Source of the DNA: Leptotrichiaceae bacterium | Lineage (GTDB): Bacteria; Fusobacteriota; Fusobacteriia; Fusobacteriales; Leptotrichiaceae | DNA length: 64,000 nucleotides | Direction of reading: 5' to 3' | Assembly: GCA_018060185.1 (NCBI GenBank) | Contig: JAGOWQ010000003.1 | Coordinates: 1-64,000, forward strand | Part shown: one piece after another, positions 27,248 through 35,140 of the stretch | How positions within the stretch are numbered: position 1 is the stretch's first letter | Layout of the letters: each line of letters starts with the position of its first letter | The notes under the pieces: generated by a model | Databases searched by the model: none | The model's input: only the letters and a program-made list of their open reading frames with translations | Told to the model about the DNA's origin: nothing | Program-made: the position numbers and the translations under genes

Positions 27248-27880
27248 CTACTTTATAGGATTCCAAGAATTAAGTATAATTTTTTCCATTTCATTTATAT
27301 TTTTTGAAAGCCCTTCTGCATTAGCATGATAGACTTTATTTCCTATTACAAATATATTTTTAATTATTATTTTTCCTGATGTCTCTTTTATTTTAATCTG
27401 CATTCCTTTATATCCTGATGACTCTATTTTTTTTATTTCTAAACTATTTCTTTTATAACCTTCATTTAAATATTTTCTAAACTCTTGTTCTGCTAAAGTT
27501 TTAGCTAACCATTCATCGCTTAGACCTTTCTTATCATTTATATCAAATGAATCAAGAGTGTAGATATCCACTCCATCTTTGGATATCTCCAATGTATAAC
27601 TTTCAGAATATATATCTATAAGCCATTTCATCTCTTTCCAATCAGGTAAACCTATAAATCCGACATATTCACTTCCAAAACGTCCTTCTTTTAGATATTT
27701 CTCTGAATTTCTATAATATCTATCCTGTTCTTCTGAAATTTTCACTAATTTTTTCTTTTTTGGGTTCTGATTTTTTACATTATCAATATTACTGTCTAAA
27801 CTTTTTTTACTTTCTGCTTCACCATATATTAATGTTGACATACAAAAGATTATTATAATCATTTTAAACATTTTTTTCAT
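27248..27880 (-). CDS. Secreted protein of unknown function, coupled to the ABC-F gene
   Basis: 210 residues; no family recognised. A short signal peptide (about MFKMIIIIFCMSTLIYG) predicts export. The mature protein starts with a Lys/Asn-rich linker and then an alpha/beta-looking domain with paired tyrosines and a KGMQIKIKET strand. The ATG lies two bases after the ABC-F stop codon, and its ribosome site (GAAGGGAAG) is made from the last codons of that gene, so translation is coupled. Why an exported protein should be coupled to a ribosome-acting ATPase is unclear. A solute-trapping or inhibitor-like role is only a guess. Confidence 0.75.
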   Translation of the reverse strand: MKKMFKMIIIIFCMSTLIYGEAESKKSLDSNIDNVKNQNPKKKKLVKISEEQDRYYRNSEKYLKEGRFGSEYVGFIGLPDWKEMKWLIDIYSESYTLEISKDGVDIYTLDSFDINDKKGLSDEWLAKTLAEQEFRKYLNEGYKRNSLEIKKIESSGYKGMQIKIKETSGKIIIKNIFVIGNKVYHANAEGLSKNINEMEKIILNSWNPIK

Positions 27881-27882
27881 AA

Positions 27883-29820
27883 TTACTTCCCTTCTATTCC
27901 TAATAATTCCTGACTTTTACTATCCCATTCTTCCATTTTTATCATCTCTTCTTCATCAAGATTATCAAACTGTTTTTGAACTTCCATTAATTTTTCTATA
28001 TCATTTTTTTTCCCTGCTTCTTCATATTCTATATTAAGTTTTTCTCTTTTTAAAATAATTTTTTCCATTTCTTCTTCAAGTTTTGTTATGTCTCTTTTTA
28101 ATTTTGATATTTTTTTAGAAAGTTCTTTTTGCTCTTGATAAGACAACTTATTTTCTTCTTTTATTTCAACATCTGTTGCTAAAGGATTTATTTTAGAACT
28201 TTTAAGACTTTCTTTATATTCTTCATAATTTCCCTTAAACTTTGTTAGACCTTTTTCATCAAGATAATAAATAACATTACACACACTATCTAAAAAATGT
28301 CTATTATGTGAGACTATTAGCATTGTTCCATCAAAATCTTCTAAAGCATCTTCTAAAACTTCAATAGAGTAAATATCCAAATGATTTGTTGGTTCATCTA
28401 AAATTAAAAAGTTTGCATTTTCCATATAAAGTTTCAAAAAAGATACTCTTACTTTTTCTCCACCACTTAGCTTTTCAACTTTTTTTAAAACATCTTCACC
28501 TGAAAATAAAAATCCTCCTGCAAGACTTCTTAAATATTCCTCTGTCAAATTAAGAGAATTATTTATTTCCTGTAATATGTTGTTCTCAGGAGTAAGATCC
28601 ATATGATTTTGATCATAATATCCTACCTTCACCCTTGAGCCAAACTCTACTTCCCCTTTGTCCTTAGATAGTCTATCCATTATTATTTTTAAAAGGGTAG
28701 ATTTTCCTACACCATTTTTACCTATAATTCCTACTCTTTCTCCTCTAAATAAATCAAAACTTATATTATTTAAAACTTTCTTTCCATCGAAGCTTTTTTC
28801 AATATTTTTAACCTTTAGAACATTATCTCCTGTCGCACTATCTGTCTTAAATTTCAATTTCATTCTTTGAGGATTGAAAACAGGATCATCAGATCTTTCG
28901 ATTCTATCAAGTATTTTTTGACGCCCCTTTGCTTGCCTAGCTTTTATACCTGCTCGAAATCTATCAATATACTCTTCCATCTTCTTTATTTTTTCTTGCT
29001 CTTTTTCATACCTTTTTATCTCTCCTTTTAATATCATCTCTTTTTGAATAATAAAAGAAGAAAAATTTCCATCATATTTATACAGTTTTTTATTTTCTAC
29101 TTCATATATTTTATTACATACATTATCTAAAAATATCCTATCGTGAGACACTAGTAAAAATGCATTATTATACTTCTTCAAATAATCTTCTAACCACTCA
29201 ATTGACACTAAATCTAAATGGTTTGTAGGCTCATCTAATATCAAAAGTTCTGGCTCAAGAAGAAGAAGTTTTGCCAATGAAACCCTTGTTCTCTCCCCAC
29301 CACTCAAGTCTTTCAATATTAAATTATAATATTCATCTGTAAGTTCAAGACCTGTTAATATTTGCCTTACTTTGTATTCTATTTCATAACCACCTTTTGC
29401 TTCATACAAAGAAGAAAGTTCTGCAGATTTTTGTATAAGGCTTTCAAGTTCTTCTCCTTTGGCACTTCCAAGAAGTATATTTACTTTCTGTAACTCATTA
29501 TGAATATCTCTTTCTTCTGAAAAAACTGAAAGCATTTCTTCATAAACTGTATTTGTTTCATCTGAAAATTTATGATTTTGAGATAAATAACCTATTCTAA
29601 CTGAAGGATTTTTTATAATATCCCCTATTTCATTAAGATTGTTTTCTGCTCCGTCTATTCTTTCTTCATCTAAAATCATTTTTATAATAGTTGATTTTCC
29701 TGCACCATTAACTCCTACAAGCCCTATTTTATCTTTATCTTCTATTGTAAAATTTATATCTTTTAATATATATTCCCCTGCAAACTGTTTATATACTTTA
29801 TTAAACTGTATTAAGCTCAT
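27883..29820 (-). CDS. ABC-F family ribosome-associated ATPase
   Basis: 645 residues from the ATG at 29820 behind GGGAG; an upstream in-frame start at 29862 lacks a ribosome site. Two ABC domains sit in one chain without membrane segments: Walker A GVNGAGKST and GKNGVGKST, signatures LSGGERTRV and LSGGEKVRV, and Walker B followed by DEPTNHLD in both. A long charged linker joins them and a coiled coil of about 80 residues ends the protein, as in Uup/YdiF-type members. ABC-F proteins act on stalled or specialised ribosomes, and some give antibiotic protection; nothing in the sequence shows resistance. It has a promoter flanked by a palindrome. Confidence 0.9.
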   Translation of the reverse strand: MSLIQFNKVYKQFAGEYILKDINFTIEDKDKIGLVGVNGAGKSTIIKMILDEERIDGAENNLNEIGDIIKNPSVRIGYLSQNHKFSDETNTVYEEMLSVFSEERDIHNELQKVNILLGSAKGEELESLIQKSAELSSLYEAKGGYEIEYKVRQILTGLELTDEYYNLILKDLSGGERTRVSLAKLLLLEPELLILDEPTNHLDLVSIEWLEDYLKKYNNAFLLVSHDRIFLDNVCNKIYEVENKKLYKYDGNFSSFIIQKEMILKGEIKRYEKEQEKIKKMEEYIDRFRAGIKARQAKGRQKILDRIERSDDPVFNPQRMKLKFKTDSATGDNVLKVKNIEKSFDGKKVLNNISFDLFRGERVGIIGKNGVGKSTLLKIIMDRLSKDKGEVEFGSRVKVGYYDQNHMDLTPENNILQEINNSLNLTEEYLRSLAGGFLFSGEDVLKKVEKLSGGEKVRVSFLKLYMENANFLILDEPTNHLDIYSIEVLEDALEDFDGTMLIVSHNRHFLDSVCNVIYYLDEKGLTKFKGNYEEYKESLKSSKINPLATDVEIKEENKLSYQEQKELSKKISKLKRDITKLEEEMEKIILKREKLNIEYEEAGKKNDIEKLMEVQKQFDNLDEEEMIKMEEWDSKSQELLGIEGK

Positions 29821-29933
29821 TTTGTTTTTCTCCCTGTTATTTATTATTTTTTGTATTTTCACCTTCCCTTTAGAGGAACTTTTTTTTAACTTAATTCTAT
29901 TTTTTTTAATCTATAATAAATATATCAAATAAA

Positions 29934-29961
29934 AATATAAATAACAAGTAAAATATGACAA
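29934..29961 (-). promoter_or_regulatory. Promoter of the ABC-F gene
   Basis: On the minus strand TTGTCA (29961-29956) and TATATT (29939-29934) are spaced by 16 bases. They lie about 115 bases before the ABC-F ATG, leaving a leader long enough for regulation. Confidence 0.55.
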
Positions 29962-29976
29962 AAACAAGTTACTTGT
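29942..29976. promoter_or_regulatory. Possible operator: palindrome plus repeat half-site around the ABC-F promoter
   Basis: ACAAGTTACTTGT at 29964-29976 is a near-perfect palindrome just upstream of the -35 box. A further copy of its half (AACAAGTAA, 29943-29951) lies in the -10/-35 spacer. The arrangement suits a dimeric repressor, but no regulator gene is adjacent. Confidence 0.35.
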
Positions 29977-29994
29977 ATTATTAAATTAATAAAT

Positions 29995-30040
29995 AAAAAA
30001 GTGATATAACATAAAATCAATCTTATGTTTTATCACTTTT
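29995..30040 (-). terminator. Terminator behind the DUF937 gene
   Basis: A 17-bp stem with one mismatch (29998-30014 with 30023-30039) is followed on the minus strand by a T-rich run. It lies just beyond the stop at 30069. Confidence 0.8.
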
Positions 30041-30068
30041 ACATCTATATTTATTTTTTATAATTTAA

Positions 30069-30656
30069 TTATTTCTTCCCTCCTAGAAACTTACTAGCTA
30101 ACCCTAATAAATCATCAACAATAGCTCCGTCTTTATTAGAATCTAATAAATTAGTTACTAATCCCATTATTCCAGAAGTTTGTTCATTAGAACCTAAATT
30201 TAAAGCTAACATTGAAGTTAACGCATCTAAACCTGAAGCATCTAAATTATTATCTTTTTTTTGTTTCCCTAAAGCTCCTAAAACCAAAGGTGCTAATATT
30301 TGTAACATCTTTATACTCCCATTAGAATCTAATCCACTTGATTTTGAAACTGCTTTAGCCACATTTTCTGTTTGATTACCAAATAAGTGATTAAGTATCC
30401 CAGCACCATCATTTAAATCTGGATTATTCAAATATCCTGAAAGGTTATTTAATACCGAACCATCATGTTTTTCCAATGCTTTATTTAACGATTCAGCTCC
30501 TTCAGCAGTTTGAGTATTTTTATTTAACGCTTGTAAAATTGCTGGTAATGCTGATACTAGACCTAATTTAACATCATTTTCATTTACACCTAATTGAGAG
30601 CTTAATTTTCCTAAGTCTTTATCATTTAATAATCCTAATATTCCTTCTAAATTCAT
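30069..30656 (-). CDS. DUF937 family protein (YidB-like)
   Basis: 195 residues with no signal peptide. It is rich in Leu, Gly, Asn and Ala, with the amphipathic-helix repeats of DUF937: an N-terminal LGKLSSQLGVNENDVKLGL, then LNNLSGYLNNPDLNDGAGILNHLFG, and a second copy of the theme near GLDALTSMLALNLG. Family members are small, mostly helical, cytoplasmic or surface-associated proteins without a settled function. The ATG follows a GAAGGAG site 37 bases after the lipoprotein gene, so the two form one unit closed by the terminator at 29995-30040. Confidence 0.82.
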   Translation of the reverse strand: MNLEGILGLLNDKDLGKLSSQLGVNENDVKLGLVSALPAILQALNKNTQTAEGAESLNKALEKHDGSVLNNLSGYLNNPDLNDGAGILNHLFGNQTENVAKAVSKSSGLDSNGSIKMLQILAPLVLGALGKQKKDNNLDASGLDALTSMLALNLGSNEQTSGIMGLVTNLLDSNKDGAIVDDLLGLASKFLGGKK

Positions 30657-30692
30657 TGATATTCTCCTTCATATTTTATATTTAATAATAAT

Positions 30693-31250
30693 TTAAGGTT
30701 GTATAAAAAATGTTACTTTCCCTGTTTTTGATGATATTTGTATTCCATATTTCATTCCATTTTTATAGACCATAGTATTTGTTAGCTCATTTTTTTTCAT
30801 AGTCGCAAGAATCTCAGAATAAAGTTGCCTTGCTTCGTCTTCTTTTATTTGATCATCTGAAACCTCTATTAAGCTAACAACCATACTTTCAACCATACCT
30901 AAATCTGTCCCTGTTGTTTCCATATCTATATTAACAAATAAACCTGTAACATCTATACCAACATATTCTATTACGTAACTAGAAGATTTTTTCGTAGTTA
31001 TTTTTGAACTAAAAAAATTTCTATTTTCAAAATCTAGTTTTTCAAATTTTTCTATATCTATTTCATTTTCTTTAGATATTTTTTCAAAATCTTCAATTAC
31101 TTTTTCAATGGATCTATTATAAAAATATCTTTGGTTTTTATTAATAGGATCTTTAGCTTCACTTTGCATATTTTTTTGGTCTTTTTCTTTTTTATCTCCA
31201 CATGAAAATATTATAAATACTAAAAAAAGTATTACAGAAATTTTTCTCAT
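30693..31250 (-). CDS. Small lipoprotein of unknown function
   Basis: 185 residues from the ATG at 31250, which has an AGGTGA site; the longer frame to 31313 runs through the rpsR terminator and is rejected. The signal peptide ends in a lipobox (FIIFSC), then a Lys/Asp/Glu-rich linker and one compact domain with several beta strands (SYVIEYVGIDVTGLFVNIDM). I do not recognise the family. It is placed between rpsR and the DUF937 gene and is probably expressed with the latter, possibly also by read-through from rpsR. Confidence 0.75.
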   Translation of the reverse strand: MRKISVILFLVFIIFSCGDKKEKDQKNMQSEAKDPINKNQRYFYNRSIEKVIEDFEKISKENEIDIEKFEKLDFENRNFFSSKITTKKSSSYVIEYVGIDVTGLFVNIDMETTGTDLGMVESMVVSLIEVSDDQIKEDEARQLYSEILATMKKNELTNTMVYKNGMKYGIQISSKTGKVTFFIQP

Positions 31251-31272
31251 TTTATCACCTATATTATTATAA

Positions 31273-31308
31273 TAAAAGAGCCCTCCAAAAAAAATAGGAG
31301 AGTCCTCT
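31273..31308 (-). terminator. Terminator of the rpsF-ssb-rpsR operon
   Basis: On the minus strand CTCTCC and GGAGGG pair around a T-rich loop, with extra outer pairs and a CTCTTTTATT tail. It begins about ten bases after the rpsR stop. Confidence 0.7.
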
Positions 31309-31317
31309 ATCAATAGT

Positions 31318-31551
31318 TTATTTTTCTATTTTTGTATAAGGCATTAAAGCTATTTGTCTAGATCTTTTTATAGCTTTAGCTATTTTTCTTTGGATTTTAG
31401 CCTCTAACCCAGTTACTCTCGCTGGAGAGATTTTTCCTTTATCATTCATAAAGTTTTTTAATAAATCTACATTTTTATAATTTATATCTTCTACTTTAAA
31501 TTTTACTTTTGGTCTTCTTTTTCTTTTTTTAAATTCTGTAGATGGTTTCAT
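31318..31551 (-). CDS. rpsR: 30S ribosomal protein S18
   Basis: 77 residues from the ATG at 31551; a GTG at 31563 abuts the AGGAGG site and cannot be used. The sequence is strongly basic ([24 protein letters not shown]) and ends in the conserved RQIALMPYT block. S18 binds with S6 to the central domain of 16S rRNA. It is the last gene of rpsF-ssb-rpsR, 26 bases after ssb, as in most bacteria. Confidence 0.96.
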   Translation of the reverse strand: MKPSTEFKKRKRRPKVKFKVEDINYKNVDLLKNFMNDKGKISPARVTGLEAKIQRKIAKAIKRSRQIALMPYTKIEK

Positions 31552-31577
31552 TCTCCTAGTCACCTCCTAATTTTTTC

Positions 31578-32003
31578 CTAAAATGGAAAATCATCGTCAT
31601 CTATTATTTCGTCATTATCGTTATCTACAAATGAATTATTAACTGGAGCATTTTGTGAAGATTGTGGTTGCTGTGATTGCTGTGATTGCATATTTGAAGT
31701 ATTTGCCGAATCAATAAAATCAAATTTATCAACTACTACATCTGTTCTCCAAACTGTTTCACCATTTTTTTCGTAATTACTTACATTCAATCTTCCTTGA
31801 ATAGCTATTCTTCTCCCTTTTCTTAGGTACTCAGCTATAGCTTCTGCTCTTTTATCCCAAGCCACACAATTAATAAAATCTGCTTCTTCTCTTTTAAATT
31901 CTCTAGTTACAGCTAATGTAAAATTACAAAATGCTTTTCCTGATTGGGAATATTTCAACTCAGGATCTTTCGTTAATCTACCTAGCAATGATACATAATT
32001 CAT
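31578..32003 (-). CDS. ssb: Single-stranded DNA-binding protein
   Basis: 141 residues. The OB fold starts with MNYVSLLGRLTKDPELKY and includes FINCVAWDKRAEAIAEYLRKG and the GRLNVSNYEKNG strand. A Gln/Ser/Asn-rich linker leads to the acidic tip DDDFPF that recruits partner proteins. It coats single-stranded DNA in replication and repair. Its ATG follows an AGGGGG site. The place between rpsF and rpsR is the usual one. Confidence 0.97.
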   Translation of the reverse strand: MNYVSLLGRLTKDPELKYSQSGKAFCNFTLAVTREFKREEADFINCVAWDKRAEAIAEYLRKGRRIAIQGRLNVSNYEKNGETVWRTDVVVDKFDFIDSANTSNMQSQQSQQPQSSQNAPVNNSFVDNDNDEIIDDDDFPF

Positions 32004-32064
32004 GTTAATTCCCCCTATTATATAATCTTTTTACTAACCCCACATTAAAGTATCAAAATTAAAA

Positions 32065-32349
32065 TTAGTCATTTTTAACTATCATGTATTTTAATATTGT
32101 TTCTGTTATGTTTAACTTTGCTTCTACTTCTGTCAACTTAGTTCCATCAATTTGGAATAAAGTTAAAACATAGTATCCATTTTCTTTCTTTTTAATTGGA
32201 TAAGCTAATTTTTTTTCACCTAAAACTTCAGTTTTTAACTCAACAGCTCCTGCTTTAGTTAAAGTTGTTTCAACCAATTCAATATTAGCTTTTTTTTCTT
32301 CATCAGTTAACTGAGTAGAAAGTATAAACATTATTTCGTAATCTTTCAT
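32065..32349 (-). CDS. rpsF: 30S ribosomal protein S6
   Basis: 94 residues from the ATG at 32349, with AAAGGAG seven bases upstream; the frame runs further up through the leader but has no ribosome site there. MKDYEIMFILSTQLTDEEK opens the protein and a C-terminal ILKYMIVKND strand closes it, as in S6. It forms a dimer with S18 on the small subunit. Expression is likely self-limited through the leader hairpin at 32350-32410. Confidence 0.96.
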   Translation of the reverse strand: MKDYEIMFILSTQLTDEEKKANIELVETTLTKAGAVELKTEVLGEKKLAYPIKKKENGYYVLTLFQIDGTKLTEVEAKLNITETILKYMIVKND

Positions 32350-32410
32350 TTTCTTTCTCCTTTCCTTCGGCTTTTTAGCCCTACATTTAAAATATAGAGC
32401 AGGTCTATTA
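32350..32410 (-). promoter_or_regulatory. Candidate S6:S18-binding leader of rpsF
   Basis: The leader RNA forms a hairpin of about 10 bp with two G-U pairs (minus strand 32400-32378). After it come GCCGAAGGA and the ribosome site AAAGGAG, while a CCTG lies before it and can pair with the AGG. A CCG next to a stem just before the ribosome site is the known mark of the S6:S18 autoregulatory motif. The match was made by eye. Confidence 0.5.
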
Positions 32411-32439
32411 ATTCTATCAAAAAAATAAAATAAAATCAA
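32411..32439 (-). promoter_or_regulatory. Promoter of rpsF-ssb-rpsR
   Basis: On the minus strand TTGATT (32439-32434) and TAGAAT (32416-32411) are spaced by 17 bases. They start right after the ftsZ stop, so this operon can run apart from the cell-division operon. Confidence 0.55.
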
Positions 32440-32444
32440 GTTTT

Positions 32445-33506
32445 TTATTCATCTTTTGTAAAAAATGAAGGAACTATAAATCCTGTATTATTTGGTGAAT
32501 TATTTTCTTTTAATAACTTACCATCATTTTCTCCATACGAATTATTGAAGTCTGATTCTGAATTATAATCTCTATCTTCAAAATCAGTTGCTATTAAAGA
32601 AACTCTTATCGTTCCTTCTAATTGAGAATCTATAATAACTCCCCAAATTAAACTTACATCTGGATTTTCAGCTTTTTTAGAAACTGTCTCAGATACTTCT
32701 TTAATCTCATGAAGTCCTATATCACTTCCAGCAGTTATATTTAATAATATTTTTCTTGCACCTTCTATTGATTTTTCTAATAATGGACTATTTAATGCTT
32801 GTTCAGTCGCTGTTTTTGATTTTCCATCACCACTAGCTTCACCAAAACCTAGCATCGCTATTCCAGAGTCTTGCATTATTGCTTTAACATCCGCAAAATC
32901 TAAATTTACAAATCCTTGTTTTGTTATTAAATCAGATATACCTTTTATACCAACTCTTAATACACCATTTGCTTCTTTAAAAGCATTCATTAAAGTTATA
33001 CTTATATTAGGTAATTCAAATAATTTTTCATTTGGAATAGCAATTAAAGTATCTACATGCTTTCTCAAGTTTTCAATTCCAATTTCAGCATTATTCTTCT
33101 TTAAAGGTCCTTCAAAATCAAACGGTTTAGTAACTACTGCAACTGTTAATATTCCCATTCCTCTTGCTACCTCAGCTACTATAGGAGCAGCTCCTGTTCC
33201 TGTTCCACCACCCATTCCAGCTGTTATAAATAACATATCTGTTCCTTTTAAAACTTCTCTTACAGCTTCTTCTGACTCTTTTGCTGCTTTTTTACCTTTT
33301 TCAGGATCTGCTCCTGCTCCTGTCCCTTCTCCTAACAAAACTCTTGTCTGTGTCAAAGACCTTTCTAAGTCTTGTCTATCTGTATTTATAGCTATAAATT
33401 CTACATCTGATATTATATCACTTTGCATCATATCATTTATTGCGTTTCCTCCAGCTCCACCTACACCTACAACCTTCAACTTTGCTGCGCTATTAGAACT
33501 TTCCAT
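32445..33506 (-). CDS. ftsZ: Cell division GTPase FtsZ
   Basis: 353 residues. The tubulin-type GTP loop GGGTGTGAAP, the N-terminal VVGVGGAGGNAINDM and the T7-loop region NLDFADVKAIM are intact. After a short Asn/Ser/Asp-rich linker the protein ends in a conserved tail (GFIVPSFFTKDE) of the kind that contacts FtsA, SepF or ZipA. It polymerises into the Z-ring. It is the last gene of the mur/fts operon, 18 bases after ftsQ. The usual ftsA partner does not precede it. Confidence 0.97.
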   Translation of the reverse strand: MESSNSAAKLKVVGVGGAGGNAINDMMQSDIISDVEFIAINTDRQDLERSLTQTRVLLGEGTGAGADPEKGKKAAKESEEAVREVLKGTDMLFITAGMGGGTGTGAAPIVAEVARGMGILTVAVVTKPFDFEGPLKKNNAEIGIENLRKHVDTLIAIPNEKLFELPNISITLMNAFKEANGVLRVGIKGISDLITKQGFVNLDFADVKAIMQDSGIAMLGFGEASGDGKSKTATEQALNSPLLEKSIEGARKILLNITAGSDIGLHEIKEVSETVSKKAENPDVSLIWGVIIDSQLEGTIRVSLIATDFEDRDYNSESDFNNSYGENDGKLLKENNSPNNTGFIVPSFFTKDE

Positions 33507-33523
33507 ACGTCTTCCTCCTGATT

Positions 33524-34195
33524 TTATTTTACATTAACATCTTTAAATCTTATATCCATATAATTAATTTCTTGATTGTTTTTTAACTTTTGGATATACA
33601 ACCTATACGCATTGTCATATTTATCCACACTAACTAATGTGTCCGTTATTATTTCTATTCCATCAACAAGAATTATTCTATACTCCTTATCAGATTTTCT
33701 TATTTCTGATATCATATCATACAAATCTTTATTTTTTATTTTAGAAATTATTATTTTTAAATCTTTTTTTACTTCTTCATTTTCATCATAAATGACAACT
33801 GGAATATTTTTAGTTTCAGATTCAAAAATATATCCAAATATATTTAATTGCTCATCAGATAAAAAAATATCATTTCCTTTTTTTACATAAACATAAGGGA
33901 CTCTTTCTTCCAAATTAATTTCCACCCTACTTGGATAAACTTTTCTTATGGAAACATTTTTTATTCTGGCATCCTGTTTTAACAATTTTTCTATTTTCCA
34001 AGTATCTATATAAACGATATTGGTCTCTTTTAATTTCTCTATTTTGTTTGTTATGTCTGATTTTATCATTTTATTTTGACCATTTATTCTAATTTCTTTT
34101 ATTTTAAAATAGTCTGTATTAATAAATATTTTTCCTAAATAAATAGTAACTACAAAGCTCATTAACATAACAAAGGTCTTTATAAATTTTTGCAT
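33524..34195 (-). CDS. ftsQ: Cell division protein FtsQ/DivIB
   Basis: 223 residues, a bitopic membrane protein: a short cytoplasmic start, one membrane span (about 8-26), a POTRA domain (FKIKEIRINGQNKMIKSDI to INLEERVPYVYV) and a beta domain. It recruits later divisome proteins and regulates septal synthesis from the periplasm. Its place between murB and ftsZ supports the call, since the family is poorly conserved. Start codon and AACTGGAG site agree. Confidence 0.85.
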   Translation of the reverse strand: MQKFIKTFVMLMSFVVTIYLGKIFINTDYFKIKEIRINGQNKMIKSDITNKIEKLKETNIVYIDTWKIEKLLKQDARIKNVSIRKVYPSRVEINLEERVPYVYVKKGNDIFLSDEQLNIFGYIFESETKNIPVVIYDENEEVKKDLKIIISKIKNKDLYDMISEIRKSDKEYRIILVDGIEIITDTLVSVDKYDNAYRLYIQKLKNNQEINYMDIRFKDVNVK

Positions 34196-34255
34196 ATTCT
34201 ACTCCAGTTTATAATATTATACACTTTTTTTCTATTTAATTCAATCTTTAATTAA

Positions 34256-35113
34256 TTACATTTTTTTAATAATTACTATTTCTGTCTCAAGTTGTATTCC
34301 AGACTTTTCAAAAACAACTTTTTTTACATGCTCTATAACGGATATAACATCAGAAAACTTCGCATTTCCTAAATTTGTAACAAAATTTGGATGCTTTGTA
34401 GAAATTTCTGCATCTCCCACTCTATATCCTTTTAATCCTGCATCTGATATTAATCTTGCAGCAAATGTTCCCTCAGGATTTTTAAATGTACTTCCTAGAT
34501 TTGGTAAGTCTAAAGGATGCTTTATTTCTCTTTGTGCATATTTGTCCTGTGCACATTCTTTTTTAAATCCTCTTTCAAATTTGAATAATACAGATACAAC
34601 AATCCAGTTTTTTTCTTTTATTTCGGTTGTTCTATATTTAAATGATAGTTCATTTTTTTTGTAAGTTTTTATTTCTCCATCAAGTTTACAAACTTCCACT
34701 TCTTCTATACATTCAAATATTTCAGTTCCGTAAGCTCCTCCGTTCATATTAACAAGTCCTCCAACAGACCCAGGGATCCCTGCTATATTTTCTAATCCTG
34801 TATAATTATTTTCTTCCATATACTTAATGAGTTCATCTAAATCTAGTCCTGCCTCAACTCTCACTAAATCATACCCATCTTCTATTTTTTCAACTGTTAT
34901 ATCTTTAAATTCTTTTAAAGATACAAAACTTATATCTATTTTACCGTCTGGTATAAGAGTATTAGTACCATTACCTAAAAGAAATATCGAGTTTCTTGTA
35001 GATAATACTTCTTTTAATTCTTTTTTATCTTCAATAATTATTAATTCTTTTGCTACCCCTCCAACTTTCATATTAGAACACTCTTTCATTTCTTTATTCT
35101 CAAATATTTTCAT
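34256..35113 (-). CDS. murB: UDP-N-acetylenolpyruvoylglucosamine reductase
   Basis: 285 residues, the short type II form. FAD-binding blocks FLLGNGTNTLIPDG and NIAGIPGSVGGLVNMNGGAYG are clear. The catalytic serine lies in NLGSTFKNPEGTFAARLI. The conserved SFKYRTTEI segment is also present. It reduces enolpyruvyl-UDP-GlcNAc to UDP-MurNAc with NADPH. It follows murC by 27 bases in the operon. Confidence 0.96.
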   Translation of the reverse strand: MKIFENKEMKECSNMKVGGVAKELIIIEDKKELKEVLSTRNSIFLLGNGTNTLIPDGKIDISFVSLKEFKDITVEKIEDGYDLVRVEAGLDLDELIKYMEENNYTGLENIAGIPGSVGGLVNMNGGAYGTEIFECIEEVEVCKLDGEIKTYKKNELSFKYRTTEIKEKNWIVVSVLFKFERGFKKECAQDKYAQREIKHPLDLPNLGSTFKNPEGTFAARLISDAGLKGYRVGDAEISTKHPNFVTNLGNAKFSDVISVIEHVKKVVFEKSGIQLETEIVIIKKM

Positions 35114-35140
35114 TATATTATCTCTCCCGTTTATTTACTA

